DNA of 64,000 nucleotides, from contig JBCBGF010000007.1 of assembly GCA_038526915.1 (NCBI GenBank), positions 62,001 to 126,000 of the forward strand. The letters are read 5' to 3'. The stretch is from JBCBGF01 sp038526915. GTDB taxonomy: Bacteria; Pseudomonadota; Alphaproteobacteria; Rhodobacterales; Rhodobacteraceae. The translations under genes were made by a program, and so were the position numbers. Under the pieces are notes generated by a model. The model was given only the letters and a program-made list of their open reading frames with translations, was not told the DNA's origin and searched no databases. Below are positions 43,534 through 52,027 of the stretch, in pieces. How positions within the stretch are numbered: the first letter of the stretch is position 1; each line of letters starts with the position of its first letter.

Positions 43534-44795
43534 CAGGCCGCAACCTTCCCAAGCACAAGCGACGCGTTCGTCCCGCCGAACCCAAACGAATTCGACAGCG
43601 CCACGTTAATCTCCCGCTCCCGCTTCGCATTCGGCGCAAGATCCAGCTTCGGCTCAACCGCAGGGTCGTCCAAATTGATCGTGGGTGGCGCCACCTGGTC
43701 GCGGATCGCAAGGATCGAAAAGATCGCTTCAACCGCGCCTGCAGCCCCAAGCAAATGCCCGACCGAAGACTTCGTCGACGACATCGTCGCCTTCGCCGCC
43801 GCATCGCCCATCATTCGCTCAACGGCCCCCAATTCAATGGTATCCGCCATCGTCGAGGTTCCATGCGCATTAATATAGTCAATCGCCGCCGGCTCCAGCC
43901 CAGCCGACTTCAGCGCCGCCCGCATCGACCGCTCGCCCCCCTCGCCATCCTCCGACGGCGCGGTGATGTGATAGGCATCGCCAGACAACCCATAGCCTAG
44001 GACCTCGGCATAAATCTTCGCGCCCCGCGCCAACGCGTGCTCGTACTCCTCCAACACAACCACACCAGCACCCTCGCCCATCACGAACCCATCCCGGTCC
44101 GCATCATAGGGCCGCGATGCCCGCTCCGGCTCATTCCCGCGCTTGGTCGACAATGCCTTGCACGCATTGAACCCCGCAATCCCGATCTCGGAAATCGGGC
44201 TCTCCGCGCCCCCGGCCAGCATCACATCCGCATCGCCCAGCATAATCAAACGCGCCGCATCCCCAATCGCATGCGCGCCAGTAGAACAGGCCGTCACAAC
44301 CGCGTGGTTCGGCCCCTTGAAGCCGTACCGGATCGACACCTGGCCGCTCACCAGATTAATCAGCGCCCCTGGAATAAAGAACGGCGACACCCGACGCGGT
44401 CCCCGCTCTTTCAGCAGAACCGCCGTCTCCGCGATAGAGGTCAGCCCCCCGATCCCCGACCCAATCATCACACCGGTCCGCAGCCGATCTTCTTCGTCCT
44501 CAGGCGTCCAGCCGGCATCCCGCACCGCCTGATCCGCAGCAGCGATCCCATAAAGGATAAAATCATCCACCTTGCGCTGTTCTTTGGGCTCCATCCAATC
44601 ATCGGGATTGAATGACCCATCCGAGCCATCGCCGCGCGGTATCTCGCAGGCGTAAGTCGTCGCCAGGTGCCCCGCATCAAAACGCGAGATCGTCCCTGCG
44701 CCCGAAGTCCCGGCCAATAGCCGCGACCAGGTTGCCTCAATACCGCACGCCAGGGGTGAGACAATACCCAACCCCGTCACAACCACTCGACGCAT
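43533..44795 (-). CDS. fabF: 3-oxoacyl-ACP synthase II (KAS II)
   Basis: The product has 420 residues. The catalytic triad is Cys170 (VVTACSTGAHAIGDA), His in INAHGTSTMAD and His in KSSVGHLLGAAG. It extends acyl-ACP by condensation with malonyl-ACP. It sits in the fab cluster but is separated from acpP by two unrelated genes. The C-terminal 'VALSNSFGFGGTNASLVLGK' is the family's usual ending. Confidence 0.97.
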   Translation of the reverse strand: MRRVVVTGLGIVSPLACGIEATWSRLLAGTSGAGTISRFDAGHLATTYACEIPRGDGSDGSFNPDDWMEPKEQRKVDDFILYGIAAADQAVRDAGWTPEDEEDRLRTGVMIGSGIGGLTSIAETAVLLKERGPRRVSPFFIPGALINLVSGQVSIRYGFKGPNHAVVTACSTGAHAIGDAARLIMLGDADVMLAGGAESPISEIGIAGFNACKALSTKRGNEPERASRPYDADRDGFVMGEGAGVVVLEEYEHALARGAKIYAEVLGYGLSGDAYHITAPSEDGEGGERSMRAALKSAGLEPAAIDYINAHGTSTMADTIELGAVERMMGDAAAKATMSSTKSSVGHLLGAAGAVEAIFSILAIRDQVAPPTINLDDPAVEPKLDLAPNAKREREINVALSNSFGFGGTNASLVLGKVAA

Positions 44796-44868
44796 GCCGC
44801 CACCTCACATCATTCTCGAAATTAGCGTTCTGATACACGGCTTTGGCGAAGGGGGGCAAGGCTCGGGT

Positions 44869-45810
44869 CTAGCGTCCGGCGACCCGCTGCCGGGCGATCA
44901 TCCCGGCCATCGCAGCCGCCAATTGCGCAGCCGTCATGCCACCGATGCCGTCCACATCCCGCGCGGGCATGAACTCCACCAAATCTACCGCAACGATCTC
45001 GGCGCGCGCGGCGACACCCTCGATCAAATCGAGCGCCTGCGTATAGCTCAGGCCACCCGCCGTTCGGCCAATCACCGCCGGCATCTCAGGCGGATCCAGC
45101 GCATCGCAATCAAACGCGATCACGAACTTCGCACCCTTTGGCACCGCCTCAATCGCCCGCTGCACCCCGTCCCGCGCCACCTCGCGCCCGGTCACAAACG
45201 CTACGCCCCACGCAAGCGCATCGCGAAAATCACTTTCCCGCGCTGATCCCATACCCCGCGCGCCAACCTGCACGATCCGCTCCACATGCCCCATCTCGCT
45301 GGCCCGTCGCATGGTGGACGACAGCCCCCACCGCTCACCATCCACCTCGTTGCGCCAGTCGATATGCGCGTCGACCTGCAAAATCGTGAGCGGCCCATCA
45401 TCCGCCAAAGCCTCGATCATCGGGATCGGGATCGAGTCATCCCCACCCAGCACAATCGGCACCGCCCCCGCCGCGCGCACGCCAGCAACCGCCTCACGGA
45501 TCAGCGCCCGATTGCCCTCCGCATCGTTTGGATCAACCACCAGATCCCCCAGATCGACACCCCGCACACCCTCTGGCAGCACAGGCCCGTCCAGATCAAA
45601 GTTCATCCGGTCCGCACCATCGCAAAACGTCCGCGCCCCCTCCCGGATCGCTGCCGGCCCGCCAGCACAATACGACCCGACCGAGGCATAAGGCGTGGCC
45701 GTATCCGCCCCGATCACAACGATATCCGCCCCTTTCGGGGACGCGACCACGGGCCAGCCAAGAAACCCTTCCGCGTCACCACCGCCGAGCATCTGCGCCA
45801 GATCGGCCAT
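44869..45810 (-). CDS. Arginase/agmatinase/ureohydrolase-family protein
   Basis: The product has 313 residues. The metal-site motifs are VDAHIDWRN (D-x-H-x-D) and IAFDCDALDPPEMPA (D-x-D), but the first ligand motif reads GGDDS rather than GGDHS, so one canonical His is an Asp. An Asn-rich loop is not obvious. Such enzymes hydrolyse a guanidino group (agmatine, guanidinobutyrate, arginine or related). The substrate cannot be told. It is downstream of the HisA-like gene, 48 bases after it, on the same strand. Confidence 0.82.
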   Translation of the reverse strand: MADLAQMLGGGDAEGFLGWPVVASPKGADIVVIGADTATPYASVGSYCAGGPAAIREGARTFCDGADRMNFDLDGPVLPEGVRGVDLGDLVVDPNDAEGNRALIREAVAGVRAAGAVPIVLGGDDSIPIPMIEALADDGPLTILQVDAHIDWRNEVDGERWGLSSTMRRASEMGHVERIVQVGARGMGSARESDFRDALAWGVAFVTGREVARDGVQRAIEAVPKGAKFVIAFDCDALDPPEMPAVIGRTAGGLSYTQALDLIEGVAARAEIVAVDLVEFMPARDVDGIGGMTAAQLAAAMAGMIARQRVAGR

Positions 45811-45858
45811 CTCATAACCTCCGGGAAAGAATTGCAGTCGGCACTACGCGCACCCGCG

Positions 45859-46602
45859 CTACAGCAGCTGCGCCGTCGGCTCAGGCACCGCCGCCGCAAT
45901 CTCCAGCGCGTGGCCCAACTCGACGGTCTCTTCAAACAACGCACGGCCGACGAGCGCGCCTTCGATATTCGGCACATACTTCAAACGCGCAATATCATCC
46001 GCTGTATGCACCAGGCCTGAAGCAATCACCGGCGCCGTCGCATGCTCCGCCAAACCCGATATCACGCCGAGCGACGCCTCGGTCGCGTCCACATCATTGT
46101 CGATATCGGTGATTTTCACGGCCGCCAGCGGCGTCTCGGCATAACTGTCGATCAGCGTGATCGGATCAATCGCACAGGCCTCGGTCCAGCCATCGACCAT
46201 CACTTGGCCCCGCCAAACATCCACCGACAAAACGATCTGGTCCGGGTAGTACTTGGCCATCTCGCGCACCCACCCCGGAAACCGGGTGGCGACCGTCCCC
46301 ATCACAATCCGCGCCGCGCCCAGATCGATATAGCTCTGGATCCGCTCCTGCGTTCGGAATCCACCGGACAGCTGGACCGACACGCCGGGCGTGCGCATGA
46401 TTTGGGAGATCACATCACGATTGCGATCATCGCCGTACATTCCGTCAAAATCGGTCACATGCATCCATGTGGCACCCGCATCGACGAACGCACCGGCCTT
46501 CTCAACAGGGTCCGCATGCCAAACCCGCGGTTCATCCATACGCCCGCGCCGAAGGCTCACACACTGGCCGTTCTTCAATTCGATTGTCGGATATAGGATC
46601 AA
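45859..46602 (-). CDS. HisA-family TIM-barrel protein (divergent paralogue)
   Basis: The product has 247 residues, and the closest family is phosphoribosylformimino-AICAR isomerase HisA. Start: TTG 46602 with AAGGAG 7 bases upstream; no ATG is near. The first strand reads YPTIELKNGQCVSLRRG, so the catalytic Asp is Glu. The second catalytic Asp seems kept (LSVDVWRG) and 'VKITDIDNDVDATEA' aligns with the TDISRDGT loop. The second phosphate loop is changed (IASGLV instead of ASGGI). No other his gene is near. I infer a related TIM-barrel isomerase or a specialised paralogue, not the biosynthetic HisA. Confidence 0.72.
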   Translation of the reverse strand: MILYPTIELKNGQCVSLRRGRMDEPRVWHADPVEKAGAFVDAGATWMHVTDFDGMYGDDRNRDVISQIMRTPGVSVQLSGGFRTQERIQSYIDLGAARIVMGTVATRFPGWVREMAKYYPDQIVLSVDVWRGQVMVDGWTEACAIDPITLIDSYAETPLAAVKITDIDNDVDATEASLGVISGLAEHATAPVIASGLVHTADDIARLKYVPNIEGALVGRALFEETVELGHALEIAAAVPEPTAQLL

Positions 46603-46724
46603 CTCGATGCTCCTTCGCGTAGGGAACGCTGGACGCGGGCAATCACGTCTTACACTACCCTAATGGCGGCGCCGAAAACACCCTGCCCATCTCCGACCGA
46701 TCGATAAACGGCCACGACAAACGA

Positions 46725-46757
46725 AAGGCGCGGCGCCCCCGGGGAACGCCGCGCCTT
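46725..46757 (-). terminator. Strong terminator of acpP
   Basis: The arms AAGGCGCGGCG (46725-46735) and CGCCGCGCCTT (46747-46757) form a perfect 11-base stem around an 11-base loop, 25 bases after the acpP stop. Read on the minus strand, TTTCGTTTGT follows. It should end acpP transcripts before the HisA-like gene. Confidence 0.8.
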
Positions 46758-46781
46758 GCAAAACTCAAGCGATATGGTCGC

Positions 46782-47015
46782 TTACGACGCCTCGCCGATG
46801 AACTTCACCGCATCACCAAAAGTCTGAATCGTCTCAGCGGCATCGTCGGGAATCTCGATCCCGAACTCTTCTTCGAACGCCATGACCAGCTCGACCGTAT
46901 CCAGACTGTCTGCGCCAAGGTCGTCGATGAACGACGCATTCTCGGAAACCTTGTCTTCCTCAACGCCGAGATGCTCGACGACAATCTTCTTCACGCGATC
47001 TGCGATGTCGCTCAT
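46782..47015 (-). CDS. acpP: Acyl carrier protein
   Basis: The product has 77 residues. The phosphopantetheine serine is S37 in GADSLDTVELVMAFEEEF, and the four-helix layout is complete. It carries acyl chains in fatty acid synthesis. It is encoded after fabG with 183 bases of spacer containing a promoter, so it can be expressed above the rest of the cluster. Confidence 0.98.
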   Translation of the reverse strand: MSDIADRVKKIVVEHLGVEEDKVSENASFIDDLGADSLDTVELVMAFEEEFGIEIPDDAAETIQTFGDAVKFIGEAS

Positions 47016-47143
47016 ATCAATTCCTCACAGTTCCTCGGGGTCTTTGCCCGTCTCGTTTTAGGCCGCTTCCAGCCCATGATATTCCGCCGTCAAGTGCCGG
47101 AAGGATGGCCCTGATACACCACGCCGGGCCAGAATCTGCGCCG

Positions 47144-47171
47144 CCTATAGCACATGCGCTTTGGAAGGCAA
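47144..47171 (-). promoter_or_regulatory. Candidate acpP promoter
   Basis: On the minus strand TTGCCT (47171-47166) and TATAGG (47149-47144) are spaced by 16 bases. The -35 lies inside a stem-loop (47156-47189), so termination of fabG and initiation of acpP may be linked. Confidence 0.45.
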
Positions 47172-47189
47172 ACGCTTTCGCCAAAGCGC
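47156..47189 (-). terminator. Stem-loop after fabG
   Basis: GCGCTTTGG (47156-47164) pairs perfectly with CCAAAGCGC (47181-47189) across a 16-base loop. It starts 10 bases after the fabG stop on the minus strand and covers the putative acpP -35. There is no T tract, so it is perhaps a pause or partial terminator. Confidence 0.45.
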
Positions 47190-47198
47190 CGCACGCCC

Positions 47199-47936
47199 TT
47201 AGAACATGGCCATTCCGCCATTCACATGCAAGGTTGCGCCCGTGACATAACCCGCCTCGGGGCTTGCAAGATACAGCACCGCCGCCCCGATTTCTTCGGC
47301 CCCGCCCATGCGACCGGCCGGAACCTGCGTCAGGATCGCCGCCTTCTGATCTTCGGTCAGCTTCTCGGTCATCGCGGTCGTAATGAACCCGGGCGCGACA
47401 CAGTTCACAGTGATCCCGCGCGACGCGACCTCATAGGCGAGCGACTTCGACATCCCCACCATCCCTGCTTTCGAGGCCGCATAATTCGCCTGTCCCGGAT
47501 TGCCCGTCACACCAACCACGGACGATATGTTCACAATCCGCCCCCAGCGCGCCTTCATCATCCCGCGCATCACGCCTTTGCACAGCTTCATCGTCGCGGT
47601 GAGGTTCACGTTCAAAACACTCTGCCATTCCTCATCCGACATCCGCATGAACAGGTTGTCGCGCGTGATCCCCGCATTGTTTACCAGAATGTCCAATCCA
47701 CCCATGGCCTCAACTGCCTGCTTCGGCAGCGCATCCACCGCCTCCAGATCGCTCAGGTTGCACGGCAGAACATGCGCCCGCTCCCCCAGCTCAGCAGCCA
47801 GCGCCTCCAACGGCTCTGTCCGTGTTCCCGACAGCGCCACAGTCGCACCCGCACCGTGCAGCGCCTTGGCAATCGCCCCGCCGATCCCACCGGACGCGCC
47901 CGTGACGAGTGCCATCTTTCCGCTCAAATCAAACAT
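47199..47936 (-). CDS. fabG: 3-oxoacyl-ACP reductase
   Basis: The product has 245 residues. SDR features: TGASGGIGGAIA NADP loop (12-23), NNAG (86-89), catalytic Ser near 139 in VNISSV, and Y152-x3-K156 in NYAASK. It reduces 3-oxoacyl-ACP in fatty acid synthesis. It follows fabD by 17 bases, so both are likely on one message. Confidence 0.97.
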   Translation of the reverse strand: MFDLSGKMALVTGASGGIGGAIAKALHGAGATVALSGTRTEPLEALAAELGERAHVLPCNLSDLEAVDALPKQAVEAMGGLDILVNNAGITRDNLFMRMSDEEWQSVLNVNLTATMKLCKGVMRGMMKARWGRIVNISSVVGVTGNPGQANYAASKAGMVGMSKSLAYEVASRGITVNCVAPGFITTAMTEKLTEDQKAAILTQVPAGRMGGAEEIGAAVLYLASPEAGYVTGATLHVNGGMAMF

Positions 47937-47953
47937 GCCCCGCTCCCTTTCTG

Positions 47954-48883
47954 TCAGTCCGCCAGTGCCGCCGTCACATCGTCAGGCGTCCCAACGGCCC
48001 GCGTCGCCACGTCCCGCGCGATCCGCCGCACCATCCCGGTCAAAGCCTTGCCCGCACCGATCTCCCATATCTCGGTCACACCCTGCTCGGCCATCCAGGC
48101 CACGCTTTCGCGCCAGCGCACCGAATGCGTCACCTGTTCGACCAGAAGGCTTTGGATCCGGGCGGGATCGTCCACATCCTGCGCCAGCACATTGGCCACC
48201 AGCGGCACTTTCGGGGCGGAGATCTCGACCTGACCCAATGCAGCTTCCATCACCTCTGCCGCCGGTGCCATCAAGGGCGAATGAAACGGTGCCGACACGG
48301 GCAAGGGCAGCGCACGCTTGGCCCCGCGGTCCTTCGCCATGCCAACGGCCCGACCCACCGCCTCCGCATGCCCCGAGATGACGACCTGCGCCGGATCATT
48401 GTCATTCGCCGCCACGCAGACCTGCCCTTGCGCCGCGTCTGCGGCCAGAGATGTCACCGCCTCCAGATCAAGCCCCAAAATGGCGGCCATGGCCCCTTCA
48501 CCCACCGGCACCGCCGCTTGCATGGCCCGCCCGCGCTTGCGTAGCAGCCGCGCTGTATCATCCAGCTTCAAAGCCCCCGCGGCACACAACGCCGAATATT
48601 CACCCAAGGAATGCCCGGCCACAAAGCGGACCTCGCACAGATCGACGCCTTCCGCCTCCAACGCCCGGAATGCCGCCATCGACGTCGCCATCAGCGCGGG
48701 CTGCGCGTTCTCGGTCAGGGTAAGCTCTTCAATCTCCCCCTCCCAGATCAGCGCCGACAGCTTTTCCCCCAGCGCCTCATCAACCTCGTCAAAAACCGCA
48801 CGCGCCGCCGGGTAGGCCTCGGCAAGCGCTTTGCCCATCCCGATAGTCTGCGCCCCCTGTCCTGGAAATACGAATGCCCGCAT
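47954..48883 (-). CDS. fabD: Malonyl-CoA:ACP transacylase
   Basis: The product has 309 residues. The active-site Ser92 is in VAGHSLGEYSA, and the other catalytic His lies in 'PVSAPFHSPLMAPAAEVM'. The N-terminus 'AFVFPGQGAQTIGMGKALAE' is the usual GQG start. It loads malonyl onto ACP. It is the first gene of the fab cluster here. Confidence 0.97.
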   Translation of the reverse strand: MRAFVFPGQGAQTIGMGKALAEAYPAARAVFDEVDEALGEKLSALIWEGEIEELTLTENAQPALMATSMAAFRALEAEGVDLCEVRFVAGHSLGEYSALCAAGALKLDDTARLLRKRGRAMQAAVPVGEGAMAAILGLDLEAVTSLAADAAQGQVCVAANDNDPAQVVISGHAEAVGRAVGMAKDRGAKRALPLPVSAPFHSPLMAPAAEVMEAALGQVEISAPKVPLVANVLAQDVDDPARIQSLLVEQVTHSVRWRESVAWMAEQGVTEIWEIGAGKALTGMVRRIARDVATRAVGTPDDVTAALAD

Positions 48884-48950
48884 CGCTGCTCCCCGCCGTT
48901 TTGTCTATTTCCGCCCGTCTACCCCGCACCGTCAGCCCGAACAAGCCAAA

Positions 48951-48979
48951 GCGCCGCGGCGAACAGACCGACGCGGCGC
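48951..48979 (-). terminator. Stem-loop before fabD
   Basis: GCGCCGCG (48951-48958) pairs with CGCGGCGC (48972-48979). It lies 28 bases after the stop of the 213-residue membrane protein gene, and CTTTGGCTTG follows on the minus strand. It may separate that gene from fabD. Confidence 0.5.
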
Positions 48980-49006
48980 AGCAAGGTACTTCTGGGTGAT
49001 TGAGGT

Positions 49007-49648
49007 TTAGGAGGCGCGCCGGCTTGAAAGAAATGACACGTTCCGCGCCATGCGATCTTCCAGCTTCTCGCTCACGGGCTTGATATCGCTCTTCAGGCGC
49101 TGCTGAAGCTCCATCAACTCAGTCTCGCACCCCATCGCAAGCTGGATAGGCGCCGCGCCGCGCCGTGGGCGCACCATAAGATAGGCGGGGGCATCGTCTT
49201 CTTTGATACGCCGCAAGAACGCGCTCTCGATATCGCGCATGCCGATATGTAGTTGCAGACGCCGCCCCCCGCGGCTGTTACGATTGACCACACGCAGTTC
49301 GCGCCGCGTGAGATCAACCTCAAGGTCCGTTTTCAGGCCGCGGGTCGCAAACCAGTAGATCCCAACGCCAGACGCCCCGAATACAAAAGACATGGCCCCC
49401 TTCATCGCCACAGCGTCACCGCCAAAGAGTGTCGCTGGCAAGAACCACTGACCGTAGGCACAGACGACTAGGATCAGCCCCAGAAACCGACCTGCCGACT
49501 CGAACGCCGTTTCATGGTCGAAACGATCGGTCTTTTGACGCACTACATAACCCCAGGCAGTCTCTTCCGTTTCCAGGATACGCTCCTGCAGCGGCAGCAC
49601 CTCGTCCAGGGGGACAACCTCTTCGCTTGTCTCGGTCAGCGTCAGCAT
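49007..49648 (-). CDS. Small membrane protein of unknown function
   Basis: The product has 213 residues from ATG 49648. I do not recognise the family. Two hydrophobic helices are visible ('LGLILVVCAYGQWFLPATLF' and 'GAMSFVFGASGVGIYWFATR'), followed by a soluble basic C-terminal domain with 'LEVDLTRRELRVVNRNSRGG' and 'LMVRPRRGAAPIQLAMGCET', which may form a beta sandwich of PH-like type. It is upstream of fabD on the same strand, with a stem-loop between, and divergent from rpsF. Earlier in-frame starts would run through rpsF on the other strand and are rejected. Confidence 0.65.
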   Translation of the reverse strand: MLTLTETSEEVVPLDEVLPLQERILETEETAWGYVVRQKTDRFDHETAFESAGRFLGLILVVCAYGQWFLPATLFGGDAVAMKGAMSFVFGASGVGIYWFATRGLKTDLEVDLTRRELRVVNRNSRGGRRLQLHIGMRDIESAFLRRIKEDDAPAYLMVRPRRGAAPIQLAMGCETELMELQQRLKSDIKPVSEKLEDRMARNVSFLSSRRAS

Positions 49649-49717
49649 CGACCAGCCTTTCGTTAACCACGTTGAACCGCAGTTTTGGAAGGCGAATCTG
49701 GTCAGAATTGGACCGGG

Positions 49718-49745
49718 TTGCATCAACTTCGCGACCGTGTATAAG
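49718..49745 (+). promoter_or_regulatory. Candidate promoter of the rpsF-rpsR-rplI operon
   Basis: TTGCAT (49718-49723), a 16-base spacer and TATAAG (49740-49745, 5 of 6) lie 105 bases upstream of the rpsF ATG, in the spacer between divergent genes. Confidence 0.45.
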
Positions 49746-49849
49746 CCACCGGTCTTCCGCAGAACCATACAACAGCGCAGCCTCTCGTGACCGGGCGCGG
49801 AAGTAATTACCCGGTCTTTGAAGTGCGCTCGAAAAGAACTGGAGAACGC

Positions 49850-50203
49850 ATGCCGCTTTATGAGCATGTCTTCATCTCCCGTCAGGACCTGTCGAACACG
49901 CAGGCCGAGGGATTGATCGAACATTTTGGAACGGTTTTGTCTGACAACGGCGGCAAGCTCGTCGACCAGGAATACTGGGGCGTCAAGACGATGGCCTACA
50001 AGATCAACAAGAACCGCAAGGGCCACTACGCCTTCATGCGTACCGATGCCCCCGCACCAGCTGTGCAGGAAATGGAGCGTCTGATGCGCCTGCATGACGA
50101 TGTGATGCGCGTTCTGACGATCAAGGTGGATGAGCATCAGGAAGGTCCGTCCATCCAGATGCAAAAGCGCGACGAACGCGGCGAACGCCGCGAGCGCCGT
50201 TAA
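49850..50203 (+). CDS. rpsF: 30S ribosomal protein S6
   Basis: The product has 117 residues. It starts PLYEHVFISRQDLSNTQAEG and ends in a basic/acidic tail (QKRDERGERRERR). It binds S18 and 16S rRNA. ATG 49850 has GGAG 5 bases upstream. It heads the S6-S18-L9 operon. Confidence 0.98.
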   Translation: MPLYEHVFISRQDLSNTQAEGLIEHFGTVLSDNGGKLVDQEYWGVKTMAYKINKNRKGHYAFMRTDAPAPAVQEMERLMRLHDDVMRVLTIKVDEHQEGPSIQMQKRDERGERRERR

Positions 50204-50221
50204 GCGAGGGGAGGCTAAGTC

Positions 50222-50449
50222 ATGGCTGCAAAACCGTTTTTCCGCCGCCGCAAGGTCTGCCCCTTCTCGGGCGACAACGCACCCGCGATCGACTACAAGG
50301 ACACGCGCCTTCTGCAACGCTACATTTCCGAGCGTGGCAAGATCGTGCCCTCGCGCATCACCGCCGTCTCGGCCAAGAAGCAGCGTGAACTGGCCCGCGC
50401 CATCAAACGCGCCCGCTTCCTCGCCCTGCTGCCCTACGCCGTGAAATAA
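50222..50449 (+). CDS. rpsR: 30S ribosomal protein S18
   Basis: The product has 75 residues. 'FRRRKVCPFSGDNAPAIDYK' and 'RYISERGKIVPSRITAVSAK' are the S18 signature. It is in the central S6-S18 pair of the platform. It is 18 bases after rpsF and 11 bases before rplI. Confidence 0.98.
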   Translation: MAAKPFFRRRKVCPFSGDNAPAIDYKDTRLLQRYISERGKIVPSRITAVSAKKQRELARAIKRARFLALLPYAVK

Positions 50450-50460
50450 GGAGAGGACCC

Positions 50461-51105
50461 ATGCAAGTCATCCTTCTCGAACGTGTGGCCAAGCTGGGCC
50501 AGATGGGCGAGGTCGTGACCGTCAAAGACGGCTACGCCCGCAACTTCCTTCTGCCGCAAAAGAAAGCGCTCTGGGCATCCGAGGCGAACCTCAAGGCCTT
50601 TGAAGACCAGAAGGCGCAGCTCGAGGCTCGGAACCTGGAAACCAAGGCTGAGGCCGAAAAACTGGGCGAAACGCTCGACGGCCAGCAGTTTGTCGTGATT
50701 CGCTCGGCCTCTGACGCCGGCGCGCTCTATGGCTCCGTCACCACCCGGGATGCGGCAGAGGCTGCGACCGAGGCGGGCTTCACCGTCGATCGCAAGCAGA
50801 TCTCGCTGGAACGCCCGATCAAGGAGCTGGGGCTGCACACACTGATCGTGTCGCTGCACCCTGAGGTCGAGGTGTCGATCACCCTGAACGTCGCGCGGTC
50901 GGCTGAGGAAGCCGAATTGCAGGCCTCGGGCAAGTCGATCCAGGAACTGGCCGCGGAAGAAGAAGCCGCTGCCGAGTTCGAGATTGCGGAGCTGTTCGAC
51001 GATATCGGTGCCGCTCAGATCGACGACGAGGTGCTGGAAGCCGCGGGCGAAGCCCCGGCAGAGGCCCCCGCGGACGAGACCCAGTCGGAAGACGACGACA
51101 GCTAA
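50461..51105 (+). CDS. rplI: 50S ribosomal protein L9 with long acidic tail
   Basis: The product has 214 residues, against about 149 in E. coli. The N-terminal domain has 'VILLERVAKLGQMGEVVTVK' and 'KDGYARNFLLPQKKALWASE', then the connecting helix. The C-terminal domain ends near ELQASGKSIQEL, and the last 60 residues are an acidic Ala/Glu/Asp tail (EEEAAAEFEIAEL and AEAPADETQSEDDDS). Such tails are common in Rhodobacterales. Confidence 0.97.
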   Translation: MQVILLERVAKLGQMGEVVTVKDGYARNFLLPQKKALWASEANLKAFEDQKAQLEARNLETKAEAEKLGETLDGQQFVVIRSASDAGALYGSVTTRDAAEAATEAGFTVDRKQISLERPIKELGLHTLIVSLHPEVEVSITLNVARSAEEAELQASGKSIQELAAEEEAAAEFEIAELFDDIGAAQIDDEVLEAAGEAPAEAPADETQSEDDDS

Positions 51106-51131
51106 GCGTCACTCCCGCCGAAATCAGAAAG

Positions 51132-51159
51132 GCCGCGCCCTTAAGAGCGCGGCTGTTTT
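51132..51159 (+). terminator. Terminator of the rplI operon
   Basis: GCCGCGC (51132-51138) pairs with GCGCGGC (51147-51153), and TGTTTT follows. It lies 26 bases after the rplI stop. Confidence 0.8.
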
Positions 51160-51163
51160 CGTC

Positions 51164-51949
51164 TCACGCCGCCAGATCAAACCGCGGCGGCAGGTCTCCG
51201 AGCGCTGCAGCGCGGTCCAGTGCGGCCTTCACATCCGTTTCCAACACCGCGGCCAGCGCGTCAAAGCTGTCGATCACGAAATAAACCGGCTGCACGATGT
51301 CGATCCGGTAAGGAGTGCGCAGGACTGTCAAAAGGTCAAAGGGCTCGGCCACTGCATCGGGCCCCATCGCATGGCGCGCCTCGGCGGGCGACGACATGAT
51401 GCCCGCGCCAAACGCTTTGAGCCGCCCGTCTTCGCGGATCAGGCCGAACTCAACGGTGAACCAGAACAGGCGGAAGAGCCGTTCCTGATACGCCTCACCT
51501 AGGCTCAGCGACAGCGCCCCGAAGCGTTCCATGAACAAGCAGAACGCCTCATTCGTCAGCATCGGGCAGTGGCCGAAGCATTCGTGGAAAATGTCGGGCT
51601 CTTCGATGTAATCCAGATGCTCGCGCCGCCGGATGAATGTGGCCATCGGAAACCGGCGCTTCGACAGAAGGGTCGAAAACTGTTCCTGCGGGATCAGCGC
51701 ATCCACCGCCTCAACCCCTGCCCCGGTCAAATCCGCGAGACGCGCATTGATATCGGCCACCTGCGGCACCTGCCCGGCCTCCAGCCCCAGGCTGCGCTGG
51801 CCGTCGAGGTACGCGGCACATGCATGGTCGGCGAGGAAGGCCATCTGGCGGTCGAAGAGAAGGCCCCAGACTTCGGTTTCTTCCGGGTCATAGTGGAAAC
51901 GCCCCGCGGCATCGGGGGTTTTCGAGACGTAGGTGGTGTTAAGTGGCAT
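51164..51949 (-). CDS. phhA: Phenylalanine 4-hydroxylase
   Basis: The product has 261 residues. The iron ligands are His122 and His127 in FHECFGHCPM and Glu167 in WFTVEFGL. Its length is that of bacterial tetrahydropterin-dependent PAH. It makes tyrosine from phenylalanine. ATG 51949 follows AGGA; upstream in-frame codons would go into the divergent gene's control region. A divergent Lrp-type gene next to it is the likely regulator. Confidence 0.95.
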   Translation of the reverse strand: MPLNTTYVSKTPDAAGRFHYDPEETEVWGLLFDRQMAFLADHACAAYLDGQRSLGLEAGQVPQVADINARLADLTGAGVEAVDALIPQEQFSTLLSKRRFPMATFIRRREHLDYIEEPDIFHECFGHCPMLTNEAFCLFMERFGALSLSLGEAYQERLFRLFWFTVEFGLIREDGRLKAFGAGIMSSPAEARHAMGPDAVAEPFDLLTVLRTPYRIDIVQPVYFVIDSFDALAAVLETDVKAALDRAAALGDLPPRFDLAA

Positions 51950-52027
51950 GGCTATCCTCCTTTTTGTGTGGAAGATATCGCCGGGGGCACGACATCGGGT
52001 TTCAGAAATCCAGATTCGCCCGCTTGA

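Noticed and set aside
49649..50317. Extension of the 213-residue membrane protein frame through rpsF
   Set aside because: It would be antisense to rpsF and rpsR coding; the internal ATG 49648 gives a normal membrane protein.
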